Source: CAWKAO01 sp963847665
GTDB lineage: Bacteria; Actinomycetota; Humimicrobiia; Humimicrobiales; Humimicrobiaceae
Reading direction: 5' to 3'
DNA: 64,000 nt
Assembly: GCA_963847665.1 (NCBI GenBank)
Contig: CAWKAO010000003.1
Location: 310,001-374,000 of the forward strand
Shown piece after piece: positions 29,829-38,600 of the stretch (position 1 is its first letter; each line of letters starts with the position of its first letter). Both the position numbers and the translations under genes were made by a program. The notes beneath the pieces are model-generated. The model was not told the origin of the DNA, did not search any database, and worked only from the letters and a program-made list of their open reading frames with translations.

Positions 29829-29845
29829 TTAGAAGAGGGTAAAAA

Positions 29846-29931
29846 TGGTGGAGGAGAGAGGATTTGAACCTCTGTAGACGTACGCCGGCAGATTTACAGT
29901 CTGCTCCCTTTGACCACTCGGGCACTCCTCC
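29846..29931 (-). tRNA. tRNA-Tyr (anticodon GTA)
   Basis: An 86-base class II tRNA with long variable arm. Starts GGAGGAGTGCCCGAG, anticodon loop CTGTAAA carries GTA, and ends CTCCTCCA plus CCA. Seventeen bases upstream of tRNA-Thr(GGT), so co-transcribed. Confidence 0.97.
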
Positions 29932-30061
29932 ACAGTAATCTATACTAAAGCTCTTATGTTATATCGGCTTATTTATTATATCGGCTTAAAATAATATATC
30001 TATAACTTATTTCAGTTATGTTTTTATTTCCTGTTAAAACAGGACTCACTTTTTCCATTCC

Positions 30062-30137
30062 TGGAGCCGGCGGACCGACTTGAACGGACAACCTGCTGAT
30101 TACAAATCAGCTGCTCTACCAATTGAGCTACGCCGGC
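30062..30137 (-). tRNA. tRNA-Thr (anticodon TGT)
   Basis: The cloverleaf begins GCCGGCGTAGCTCAA and ends CGCCGGCT plus CCA. Anticodon loop TTGTAAT carries TGT with stem CTGAT/ATCAG. First of the Thr-Tyr-Thr cluster. Confidence 0.96.
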
Positions 30138-30155
30138 GCTTTGATTAGCGCAAAT

Positions 30156-30184
30156 ATTATCCTAATCTATCATAATAATGTCAA
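30156..30184 (-). promoter_or_regulatory. Promoter for the tRNA Thr-Tyr-Thr cluster
   Basis: On the minus strand TTGACA (30179-30184) and GATAAT (30156-30161) are 17 bases apart, about 19 bases before the tRNA-Thr(TGT) 5' end. Near-consensus. Confidence 0.75.
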
Positions 30185-30337
30185 GGTCGATTGATTAAAT
30201 TAATTTATCTCATATATGGTGCTTCCTATCGGTGGTTTTATTTCTAAAAAAATAAAATACTTTTTAAAATTGCACCATAATATGCAATAATTAAACAATA
30301 GAGACATAGCCTTTGATACGAAAATTGGTGATGTTAT

Positions 30338-31174
30338 ATGTTTAACAGGGATATAAGAGAAAGCGTTGTCGCTGGCAGTTTTTATCCTGGAAATTCATAC
30401 GATCTTAAAGCACAGATCAACGAATATCTAAATGCAGCTAAAACAGAAAATATCGAAAACATAATCGGCCTTGTGTGCCCCCATGCTGGTTATCTCTATT
30501 CAGGCCAGATCGCAGCATGCGCATATAAACAGGTCCTCGGGAAAAAATTTGAGAGTGCCGTTATTATTGCACCCTCGCATTCAGAATATTTTGAATTTAA
30601 TTCTGTTTTTAATGGAAAGGCATATCAGACTCCGCTTGGAATTGTTGAAGTCGATACTGTAGGATGCCTCAAGCTTGCTAATACACCAAATTATTCTGAT
30701 TATATAAAAACTTCAAACTATGGACATAGAAGTGAGCACAGCCTTGAGGTCCAGCTGCCTTTTTTACAGACAGTATTAAAAGATACCAAGATCATTCCTG
30801 TTGTAATGGGAAGCCAGAATAGGGCCAATGTAGAAAGTCTTGGTAATGCTATAGGCGAGGTCTTCTCAGGTGATAATATACTGATCATTGCCAGCACTGA
30901 CCTTTCTCATTATCATCCCTATAGTATAGCCGGGGAACTTGATAAAAAGGCAGAAGATCTAATAAAAGGTTTTAATCCTCAGAGATTTACAGAAGCCATA
31001 GTAAATGAGGAGCTTGAGATGTGTGGAGGTGGCCCTGTCGCTGCAACCATGATCGCCTCGTCTGCACTGGGTGCTGATTCATCCATGATACTGTGTCGTA
31101 AAAATTCAGGTGACGTCACCGGAGATAAGAGTGCAGTCGTGGGTTATCTTTCTGCTGCTTTTTATAAAAGTTAA
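30338..31174 (+). CDS. amrB: MEMO1-family protein (AmmeMemoRadiSam system protein B)
   Basis: A 278-residue MEMO protein, related in fold to extradiol dioxygenases. LVCPHAGYLYSG (His49), GHRSEHSLEVQLPFLQ and ASTDLSHYHPY carry the histidines and aspartate of the metal-site region. Its biochemical role in bacteria is unproven. The AMMECR1 partner follows 11 bases later. Upstream, TTGCACCATAATATGCAA (30272-30289) is an inverted repeat and might be an operator. Confidence 0.88.
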   Translation: MFNRDIRESVVAGSFYPGNSYDLKAQINEYLNAAKTENIENIIGLVCPHAGYLYSGQIAACAYKQVLGKKFESAVIIAPSHSEYFEFNSVFNGKAYQTPLGIVEVDTVGCLKLANTPNYSDYIKTSNYGHRSEHSLEVQLPFLQTVLKDTKIIPVVMGSQNRANVESLGNAIGEVFSGDNILIIASTDLSHYHPYSIAGELDKKAEDLIKGFNPQRFTEAIVNEELEMCGGGPVAATMIASSALGADSSMILCRKNSGDVTGDKSAVVGYLSAAFYKS

Positions 31175-31185
31175 AGGTAAGATCT

Positions 31186-31746
31186 ATGGAACTTTCAGAT
31201 TCTCAAAAAAAGACCCTCCTTGAGGTAGCAAAAAAATCAATAGAAAATACGGTCAATAAAAAGGGACCGCCACATTTTAATATTTCTGATCCTGTTCTTA
31301 ATACGGAGTGCGGTGCATTTGTGACCATACACAAAAATGGCAACCTGAGGGGTTGTATTGGTCATATTATAGGTACATTACCACTCTGGCAGACTGTGAT
31401 GAGAATGGCGGAAGAAGCATCTTCGCATGACCCGAGATTCTCTCCAGTATCGCCTCTGGAACTTCCTGATATGGATATCGAGATATCTGTTCTATCACCA
31501 TTTCAGAAGATAACTGATATAAATAATATTGAGCCAGGCAGGCATGGACTTTTCTTGAGATCCGGGTATTACCAGGGGCTCCTTCTTCCTCAGGTCGCAA
31601 CTGAGTACGGATGGAGCAGGCAAGAATTTATCGAACATACCTGCATGAAAGCCGGACTCGGCAGAAATTGTTACAGGGATAAAAAATGTGAGATATTCGT
31701 TTTTACTGCGATCGTGTTCAGTGAGAAAGACATCGGTATCAGTTAA
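31186..31746 (+). CDS. amrA: AMMECR1-domain protein (AmmeMemoRadiSam system protein A)
   Basis: A 186-residue AMMECR1 domain with the signature NGNLRGCIGHI and HDPRFSPVSPLELPDMDIEI. Function unknown. It usually occurs with a MEMO protein (upstream gene here) and a radical SAM enzyme; no radical SAM gene is adjacent. ATG after AAGGTAAG. Confidence 0.9.
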   Translation: MELSDSQKKTLLEVAKKSIENTVNKKGPPHFNISDPVLNTECGAFVTIHKNGNLRGCIGHIIGTLPLWQTVMRMAEEASSHDPRFSPVSPLELPDMDIEISVLSPFQKITDINNIEPGRHGLFLRSGYYQGLLLPQVATEYGWSRQEFIEHTCMKAGLGRNCYRDKKCEIFVFTAIVFSEKDIGIS

Positions 31747-31752
31747 AAATCC

Positions 31753-32669
31753 TTAAATAAAGACCTCTGCAGTCCTTTTATCAAGCCTGCTTATTATAAT
31801 ACCTATAAGCCCGGGACCGGTATGTGCACCTACTACCGGTGTGCAGTCGACTATCAAAGCTTCTACACAGTTAAGCGATTCCTTTAGCCTTCCCATAACC
31901 TTTTCTGCCTCGATTTTTGAAAGAGAATGTATGACAGACACAACTACCCACTTTTCCTTCTTGAATCTTTTAATGGCCCTTCTGGTGATCTCATTTATTG
32001 AGCCCCATCTTGTAACAGTAAGCCCGATCATCTCTACAACACCATTTTTTATTCCAAGCAATGGCTTTATCCTGAAAACAGCGGTTGCGAGTCGAGCTGC
32101 TGCCGGTACCCTTCCGCTCAGCCTTAAATATTTCAGTGTATCTATTGTGCCATAAAGCATGATGTTGTCTTTTAAAAAACCCAGGATATCCAACACTTCA
32201 TCGATAGAAAGTCCCTTTTTGATGGCTTTAGATGCAGCTATGGCCATAAACCCTGTTCCCATCGTCCCTGATAACGAGTCATAGACTGTTATTTGTTTTT
32301 CAGCTTTTAGCAGGTCCGCTGCGATTCTTGCAGACTTTATAACTGCTGATAATCTCGAACTTATATGGATCGAGATAATATTTTGATATTTATCAAGCAG
32401 TTCTTATATAAATCCGTAAAATCTTTTGGAGAAGGTGTGGATGACGTGAATATAGCTCTTTTTTCTTTTTGGAGAGTGTATATTTTTTCAGACCGGATAT
32501 CTATCCCGTCTCTAAATTCCCGGCCATTATAAATTATATAAAGGGGTACTACATTTATACCATTTGACCGGGAGTATTCTATTGGAATGTCAGAGGCACT
32601 GTCAGTTACAACAGTACAGTAATCCAATCCTTTTATATCATCCTCTAATTTTCCAATATTATCTGACAT
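31753..32669 (-). CDS. DegV-family fatty acid-binding protein (one frameshift)
   Basis: DegV proteins bind fatty acids for phosphorylation by the FakA kinase. The N-terminal segment (32361-32669) has VVTDSASDIPIEYS and IFTSSTPSPKDF. After one missing base near 32405 the continuation reads LLDKYQNIISIHISSRLSAV and DSLSGTMGTGFMAI, then the C-terminal domain ending with VVGAHTGPGLIGIII. Convergent with the AMMECR1 gene, stops 7 bases apart. Confidence 0.9.
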
Positions 32670-32749
32670 TTCAAGCTATGATGGGAATAAAAAAATATTA
32701 AATACTTACAAAAACTGAAACAGCAAGGTCTTATTATTTTATTATCTTA

Positions 32750-32989
32750 CTAGCTATCCGTCCCCCCTGAATCAGACCCACCACCAGAGTTGTTTATGGA
32801 GCTATTAATGGAGTTTTCAACTTCTTTCAGTTCCTTTTTTGCTTCATCAGTCGCTTTTTTTGTGCTTTCCCTGAAACCGTTTATAGCCTGCCCCACTGAT
32901 TTACCGATCTCGGGCAGTTTTCTCGGGCCAAAAATAATCAAAGCTATTATTAATATTATCAGCAGTTCCTGCCAGCCAAGTCCAAACAT
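32750..32989 (-). CDS. tatA: Sec-independent protein translocase TatA
   Basis: TatA forms the pore of the Tat pathway for folded proteins. At 79 residues it has the N-terminal membrane helix (LLIILIIALIIFGPRKLPEIG) and the amphipathic helix GKSVGQAINGFRESTK, then a Ser/Gly-rich tail. tatC lies 108 bases upstream in the same direction; no tatB is seen, so this is a minimal Tat system. Confidence 0.94.
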   Translation of the reverse strand: MFGLGWQELLIILIIALIIFGPRKLPEIGKSVGQAINGFRESTKKATDEAKKELKEVENSINSSINNSGGGSDSGGTDS

Positions 32990-33097
32990 ATCGAGTAATC
33001 ACCTCTTTCCTTAGGTCTTACTAAAAACAATTGCGAATCAATCAAATAAACTATTATATTAAATTTTGGAAATAATATAAATTTAAATAAAAATTTA

Positions 33098-33877
33098 TTA
33101 TTTAAAATATTTTGCAAGTAAAAGTGAAAGCTCGTACAAAAGGATCATTGGTACAGCAAGCACTCCCATTGTCACAGGACTCCAGTCCGGCGTAATTATA
33201 GCACACAAGAGCAAAATGACTATATAGACGACGCGCCATTGCTTTCTGAGCTGCGGCACAGTTAAAATTTCTGCCTTTATAAGAAATAGAAGTATAAGAG
33301 GTAACTCAAAAAGCACCCCTGAACCCAGTAAGAACCAGCCGATAAAGTTGATATATTTGCTGACCGAAAGAGTCTGAGTGAGGCCTGAGCCCTGGCCCAA
33401 CAACCAGTTGAGTGCCACAGGGATAAGCATTTTATAGCTGAATGTCACTCCACCTGCAAAAAGTACAAAAAACATAATACTGATCACAAGAAGGTTTTTT
33501 CTAAGCTTCTGGGAAAGTGCGGGTCTCACAAACACAACTACCTGATACGCGAGTACTGGAATTGCTACAACAGCAGCAGCAAAAAATGCAAGTTTTATAT
33601 TGACCAGAAAGGGTTCAGTTATTTCCAGAAAGACAAGTTCCTTGTTTCGTAGAGGTACCTTTAAAAAATCAAGGATCTTATTATGGTAAATATAAGCAGG
33701 TATAAAAGCTACCGCAAATACTATCATGACTGCGATAAGTCTTCTTCTCAGTTCTTCAGCATGGTCAAGAAAAGACATCTCTTTTTCAGTATTTTTCTTT
33801 TCTTTTTTTCCTTTATCGTCCCCGTTACCGGTATCAACCGGCTCTTCGTCTTTATCCTTACTTCTAAAAAATCTCAT
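33098..33877 (-). CDS. tatC: Sec-independent protein translocase TatC
   Basis: TatC is the twin-arginine signal receptor. MSFLDHAEELRRRL is the family signature and at least six membrane segments can be read (IAVMIVFAVAFIPAYI, LAFFAAAVVAIPVLAYQVVV, LLVISIMFFVLFAGGVTFSY, the ISVSKYINFIGWFLL region, and two more). An N-terminal charged stretch (FRSKDKDEEPVDTGNGDDKG and following lysines) precedes the first domain. Confidence 0.94.
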   Translation of the reverse strand: MRFFRSKDKDEEPVDTGNGDDKGKKEKKNTEKEMSFLDHAEELRRRLIAVMIVFAVAFIPAYIYHNKILDFLKVPLRNKELVFLEITEPFLVNIKLAFFAAAVVAIPVLAYQVVVFVRPALSQKLRKNLLVISIMFFVLFAGGVTFSYKMLIPVALNWLLGQGSGLTQTLSVSKYINFIGWFLLGSGVLFELPLILLFLIKAEILTVPQLRKQWRVVYIVILLLCAIITPDWSPVTMGVLAVPMILLYELSLLLAKYFK

Positions 33878-33946
33878 TTTTTGAAATCCACCTCATTAAA
33901 ATCGATCTCATCATCAAATCAGGAAAAATACCATATTATTAACACA

Positions 33947-35722
33947 TCATTGCTTTATGCTTCCTTCAAACAAAGCCTTTAACAGTTCCGCTCTCTGCAT
34001 ACCACCGGTAGGCGAAGGTTGCCAGGTAATATTATCTATCTGTGTCGTTATCAAAACTGTATTTATAAGCCTTCCTTTATAAAAGAAATGTTTAACCAGG
34101 ATACCCTGCTGATATGGCAGCCCAAGAGACTGGCCAAAAAACAGGTTTCCCAATCCATAGTTAATAAAACTATTGTCCCTAATTTCCATACCTTGAGGCT
34201 GATGAGCCTGGCTCCCGCTCACTACAGAAGCGCCTGCGTCTGACATTCTCTCAAAATCAATTATTTGCTGCGGTGTTGGAGAATAGCTTCCTGTTTCAAG
34301 GTATTGAAAAGTAAAGATCACATTATATCCCTGTTCCTTTAAATTTCCAATCAACTTCTCATATTTTTTCATATCTTCTTCATTTGCGGCACTGCTGAAA
34401 CCATTTATTTTTGCAGATCCTGGACTATTCTCTGTTGCCCAGTCACCAGGTGGTCCTGCTGGATTTGCCCCGATAAAAGCAAATCGGTAACCATTTACTT
34501 CAAAAAAGGCGGGCTTTTCAGCATCTTCAATGTTCCTTCCCCCACCAAAATATTCGAACCCTTCCCTATCATAAATATCAATAGTATATTCCAGCCACTC
34601 AGGACCATAATCGTTAAGATGATTCCCTGTCAGCTCTATGACATCTGCATCAATCGTTTTTAACAATTCGATATATTCAGGTCTGCTGCAAAAAACCATT
34701 GTTTTGAGCCTGGCTGCAAAGCAATCCTCTACAAAAGACACCTCATTGCTAATATGAGTTATATCAGCGTCTTCAAGGATTCCACTTAATTTTTCTGCAG
34801 GAAAAAGTATGCCATTGTTATCCATGCTTAAAGCTAACTGCCTGGTCAGTGCTGTCACCCCTGTCATCAGGATGCTTACCATGTCTTTATCCTTCTTATT
34901 TGTGAAATATCCGTCCTTGATGCTCTTCATTATCCCTTCCCTGATCACATTATCCCCGGATATGTCTTTGAACGTGGCCCTCAACTCAAGCGCCAGCGGG
35001 TATTGAATACTGTCTATATTGCTATCAAGGACCGAACGCCCGTTTACCTTGAGTACTTTAAAGTCCGGCCGGAGCATCTCAAAAGGTATTATTGCGACCT
35101 TGCTTTCATCGTTCTTTAAAATTTCCTGGATCTCACTGATCGATTCTACACCTTTATCACTTTTCTTTTTCTCACCAAGGATATTTTCCAGTATCGAAAG
35201 GTCACTTTGGGGGGCGACAATTTCTATATCTATTTCATTGCCCCCAATATCTTCTAAAGTGGTTTTCTCACCTGTCCATAATTCTTTTATGTCTTTTTCA
35301 GAGATATTCTCTATCAAGCTGTAAAATGAAACTACCGGTACATAGTAGTAAATCGAGCTACTCTCCGGGCCTGTAATGTCCGGATAGAAAAGTTCAAATA
35401 ATATATCTGCATTTTCAGGATCAAAAACAATATTATAATCCATATCTTTGTTTCCGCTGAAGACCTTTTCTACCAGATCCTGTATTGATTTCCCCATTAC
35501 ATATTTTGCTGAATTATCAATATAGATTTTGACCAAATGAGGTTCTTCAGTCCCGGTCGTTGTCTCTGGAAGAGCAGAGACTGTCGAAATACTGCTATTT
35601 TTCTCTTCTGTATCCTCTATGCTGTTATCCCCTGCTCTGACTAAAATATTGCATGATATAAAAACCGTTGCAAGTGTGAAGGCAACGATAAAAATAATAA
35701 TAAATTCCGGGATCTTTTTCAT
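33947..35722 (-). CDS. Fusion of a substrate-binding-like domain and a CapA/PGA-type metallophosphatase domain
   Basis: A 591-residue exported protein. N-terminal hydrophobic segment (FIIIFIVAFTLATVFISC) with a cysteine that could be a lipobox. Residues about 60-290 resemble PstS-like binding proteins (VPVVSFYSLIENISEKDIKE followed by LWTGEKTTLEDIGG). Residues about 300-575 are a CapA (poly-gamma-glutamate capsule) domain: TGNHLNDYGPEWLEYT, FIGANPAGPPGDWAT, and SGSQAHQPQGMEI. CapA domains act on the cell surface; what the extra domain binds is unknown. Standing alone, with no capBC genes nearby. Precedes the tat genes on the same strand. Confidence 0.82.
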   Translation of the reverse strand: MKKIPEFIIIFIVAFTLATVFISCNILVRAGDNSIEDTEEKNSSISTVSALPETTTGTEEPHLVKIYIDNSAKYVMGKSIQDLVEKVFSGNKDMDYNIVFDPENADILFELFYPDITGPESSSIYYYVPVVSFYSLIENISEKDIKELWTGEKTTLEDIGGNEIDIEIVAPQSDLSILENILGEKKKSDKGVESISEIQEILKNDESKVAIIPFEMLRPDFKVLKVNGRSVLDSNIDSIQYPLALELRATFKDISGDNVIREGIMKSIKDGYFTNKKDKDMVSILMTGVTALTRQLALSMDNNGILFPAEKLSGILEDADITHISNEVSFVEDCFAARLKTMVFCSRPEYIELLKTIDADVIELTGNHLNDYGPEWLEYTIDIYDREGFEYFGGGRNIEDAEKPAFFEVNGYRFAFIGANPAGPPGDWATENSPGSAKINGFSSAANEEDMKKYEKLIGNLKEQGYNVIFTFQYLETGSYSPTPQQIIDFERMSDAGASVVSGSQAHQPQGMEIRDNSFINYGLGNLFFGQSLGLPYQQGILVKHFFYKGRLINTVLITTQIDNITWQPSPTGGMQRAELLKALFEGSIKQ

Positions 35723-35924
35723 TTAACCTTTTTTTATTATAAATGATCTCAACAATTTTATATTCTCATATGCAAAATTAAAAGAGTTTAATATATCCCT
35801 TTAAAAACCTCCTGGATTAAATGATATAATATTAATCCGGCTGCAAATATATCGGGTATTATATTTTTTTATCTTAAAAACATTTAAGATTAAAAAAGAA
35901 AGTAAAATATTATAAAAAGGATAT

Positions 35925-36344
35925 GTGATGATAGGGCAAAATGAATCTGAAACTATTAGCAACAAGACGATCACCATAATTGCAGAGGGTGTAAGGGTAG
36001 AAGGTAAGATCTTTTCATTGGGTTCAACAAGGATTGATGGAACTGTAAGAGGTGAAATAGTGTCTGCAGTAGAATTCATAATCGGAAAAGAAGGAAGTGT
36101 AGAAGCAGATATAAAAACTAAAAATTCTATAATTGCCGGAAACTTTAAGGGTAAAATGATCGCTTCAGGTGAAGTCGAGATAACAGCAACAGGAAAGTTT
36201 ATTGGAAATCTTATACAAAAAGATGCTCTTCTTACTGTGCAAAAAGGGGGTCTGTTCAAGGGTGAGAGCATAATCTCGGAGGACCAGGGTATTTTTAAGA
36301 TCGAGGATTTCACAAAAAAGACACATGTAGAAATAAAACCCTAA
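35925..36344 (+). CDS. Bactofilin (polymer-forming cytoskeletal protein)
   Basis: A 139-residue DUF583 right-handed beta-helix. The repeating VEGKIFSLGSTRIDGTVRGE, AVEFIIGKEGSVEADIKTKN and SIIAGNFKGKMIASGEVEIT turns are typical. Bactofilins polymerise without nucleotide and organise cell shape or envelope enzymes. No membrane segment. ATG after AAAAGGATATGTG. Confidence 0.9.
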   Translation: MMIGQNESETISNKTITIIAEGVRVEGKIFSLGSTRIDGTVRGEIVSAVEFIIGKEGSVEADIKTKNSIIAGNFKGKMIASGEVEITATGKFIGNLIQKDALLTVQKGGLFKGESIISEDQGIFKIEDFTKKTHVEIKP

Positions 36345-36349
36345 AAAAG

Positions 36350-37117
36350 TTAACCAAAACTAAGATCTCCCCATATCCCTATTTTATCGTTCTTTATTAT
36401 GAACAATCCCTTGATGCTTTCATGGCTCTTAAATTCTTCTAAGGACTTCTCAATATCATCTTCTGTCCTAACTGAATTCGCTACTGCGGTTGCTGCTGCA
36501 TCAGCAGTTATCGGCGACCTGGAGAGTACGGCTGCAAGGTCACATTTTCCCATACTGAAAGAATGGCCGAATGTACCGGAAGAAGAGCACAACCCGCAGG
36601 GAGTGGCACCGGCTCTTATTTTCAAGATGATTCTATCTTTAAAGATCTTATTTCTGGCATATATACCGACACTTATATCTTTTTTAGACTTAATATAAAG
36701 ATCTCCACCATTTTCTATAAACAGTTCCTCACATTTTACAGACAGCTCTGTTGCAATAAGATCATTTACGGTACCGGCGACTGATGCCATGGGGCCCACT
36801 TTAAACTCCGATGAAAGCATGCACATCTTTTTTATAACGGGGGGATAAAAAGATTTTATTTTAACAGGAGTAAGACTTGTCATAAAAGAAGGGTCCCTTT
36901 TTGCGACTATATCAAATTGTCCATATATGTCCTCAAGGATCTTCTCGACTTCCTTTTTTATATCTTTATCTCCAGCAACAAACAGTTCCGTATTTCTGTA
37001 GGCTATATTGAAAGAATACTTGCCTTTATAATTTATTCTGCTTCGGTAGATATCCCTGTTTTTAAAAGATGGATCTACAAAAGCGGTTTTATTTATTTCG
37101 TTTTCCGATATTTCCAT
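36350..37117 (-). CDS. UPF0280 family protein (COG2122, ApbE-like), homocysteine biosynthesis accessory protein
   Basis: A 255-residue UPF0280 protein with SEFKVGPMASVAGTVNDLIA and ENGGDLYIK, and CDLAAVLSRSPITADAAATA, typical of the ApbE-like fold. COG2122 members cluster with DUF39 and NIL-ferredoxin genes and were linked to homocysteine formation in anaerobes; those two genes lie 290 bases away on the opposite strand. Its start overlaps the 3' end of the small membrane gene below by about 28 bases. Confidence 0.85.
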   Translation of the reverse strand: MEISENEINKTAFVDPSFKNRDIYRSRINYKGKYSFNIAYRNTELFVAGDKDIKKEVEKILEDIYGQFDIVAKRDPSFMTSLTPVKIKSFYPPVIKKMCMLSSEFKVGPMASVAGTVNDLIATELSVKCEELFIENGGDLYIKSKKDISVGIYARNKIFKDRIILKIRAGATPCGLCSSSGTFGHSFSMGKCDLAAVLSRSPITADAAATAVANSVRTEDDIEKSLEEFKSHESIKGLFIIKNDKIGIWGDLSFG

Positions 37118-37298
37118 AATATAAAAATACCAGGAATATGATTACAAAATAAATCACCACATCAACAAGCATTACGACCCAGGTATTGATATTTACCTCA
37201 CGGAATAAAAAATGTGTAAGTATCAGGACAGGGATCAAAAAAACTGTAGCCACTACACTTAAGACCAGAGGGTTCTTGATTTTTGGATTCATCGACAT
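37089..37298 (-). CDS. Small membrane protein, two predicted spans
   Basis: 69 residues: a short basic N-terminus, a hydrophobic segment (LVLSVVATVFLIPVLILTHFLF), a second (TWVVMLVDVVIYFVIIFLVFLY) and a basic end NIGKRNK. No family recognised. It overlaps the start of the UPF0280 gene by 29 bases in the same direction, which suggests translational coupling. Confidence 0.6.
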   Translation of the reverse strand: MSMNPKIKNPLVLSVVATVFLIPVLILTHFLFREVNINTWVVMLVDVVIYFVIIFLVFLYYGNIGKRNK

Positions 37299-37406
37299 AT
37301 TTGGCTTCTCCTTCCAGATCGAATTTTTAATTAAAACATTTTTTTTAGATTATAAAGCAGCGCCAAAAAATTAACCATATTTATTGAAAAAAAATAAAAG
37401 CATAGT

Positions 37407-38585
37407 ATGATGAAGACCATGTTAAAGACAATAGAAGAAATCAATGACAAAATAAAAAAAGGCAGAGCCGTAGTACTTACCGCTGATGAAATAAAGGAAT
37501 ATATAGCTGAAAACGGAATAAAAAAAACAGCGAAAGAAATCGATATAGTGACAACTGCGACCTTCGGTCCTATGTGCTCAACAGGTGCATTCCTGAACTT
37601 CGGACATTCTGACCCCCCTATCAGGATGAACAGGGTCTGGTTAAACGATGTCCCCGCTTATGCTGGAATTGCAGCGGTAGATGCATATATAGGGGCTACC
37701 GAGCTGGCAGAATCTGGTGCTATGGAATATGGCGGAGCTTTTGTGATACAGGATCTTATCGATGGAAAACCTGTAAAGCTGAGGGCCACATCATATGGGA
37801 CTGACTGTTATCCCAGAAAAGAAATTGAGACCTACATAACCCTGGAAAATATAAATCAAGCTTATCTTTTTAATCCGAGAAACGCTTATCAGAATTATGC
37901 TGCTGCCACAAACTCTTCAAATGGCACCATTTATACTTATATGGGTAAACTTTTACCAAATTTTGGAAATGTCACTTATTCAAGCGCGGGGCAGTTGAGC
38001 CCTCTGCTAAACGACCCTTACTTAAGGACAATAGGACTCGGTACCAGGATCTTTCTTGGCGGTACAGAAGGGTATGTCGCATGGGAGGGAACCCAGCACA
38101 ATCCTGGCAGGGAAAGATTGGAAAACGGTACGCCAGTTGGCCCGGCATCAACACTTGCTGTTATCGGTAACCTTAAAAATATGAGCTCCAGTTTTTTAAA
38201 GGCTGCTGTCTTTCATAAATACGGGATATCTATGTATGTTGGAATCGGAATACCTATTCCAGTAATCGATGAGGAAATGGTGGGATTTTTAAATATCAGA
38301 GATGAAGACATAATCACAGAGATCTATGACTATTCTGTACAGAGAAGAAGCAAACCATCACTTGGCAGGGTAGATTACAGGCAATTGAGAAGCGGTGAGG
38401 TAATAATTAAGGGCAAAAAAGTTCAGACTGGCTCACTTTCAAGTTACAGTAAGGCCAGGGATATAGCTTCTACTTTAAAAGAATGGATAACTAAAAAACG
38501 TTTTTATCTGACAGGTCCGGTAGCACAGCTTCCCAAAGACAATACAGTAAATGCACTAAATGTATTAAGCAGTGACGAATTTTAA
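37407..38585 (+). CDS. DUF39 homocysteine biosynthesis protein (COG1900)
   Basis: A 392-residue DUF39 protein. FGPMCSTGAFLNFGHSDPP carries the first conserved cysteine (C57 from the first Met; C53 if the start is at the MLKTIEE methionine) and SYGTDCYPRKEI the second (C134 or C130). These cysteines are implicated in persulfide chemistry in the family, which makes homocysteine from aspartate semialdehyde in anaerobes. The NIL-ferredoxin gene follows 15 bases later. Four candidate start codons occur at the N-terminus and no clear ribosome site, so the start is uncertain. Confidence 0.9.
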   Translation: MMKTMLKTIEEINDKIKKGRAVVLTADEIKEYIAENGIKKTAKEIDIVTTATFGPMCSTGAFLNFGHSDPPIRMNRVWLNDVPAYAGIAAVDAYIGATELAESGAMEYGGAFVIQDLIDGKPVKLRATSYGTDCYPRKEIETYITLENINQAYLFNPRNAYQNYAAATNSSNGTIYTYMGKLLPNFGNVTYSSAGQLSPLLNDPYLRTIGLGTRIFLGGTEGYVAWEGTQHNPGRERLENGTPVGPASTLAVIGNLKNMSSSFLKAAVFHKYGISMYVGIGIPIPVIDEEMVGFLNIRDEDIITEIYDYSVQRRSKPSLGRVDYRQLRSGEVIIKGKKVQTGSLSSYSKARDIASTLKEWITKKRFYLTGPVAQLPKDNTVNALNVLSSDEF

Positions 38586-38600
38586 TGGAGTTTACATAAT

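Noticed and set aside
30230..30337. A gene in the gap before the MEMO1 gene
   Set aside because: No open frame with a ribosome site; only AT-rich DNA with an inverted repeat.
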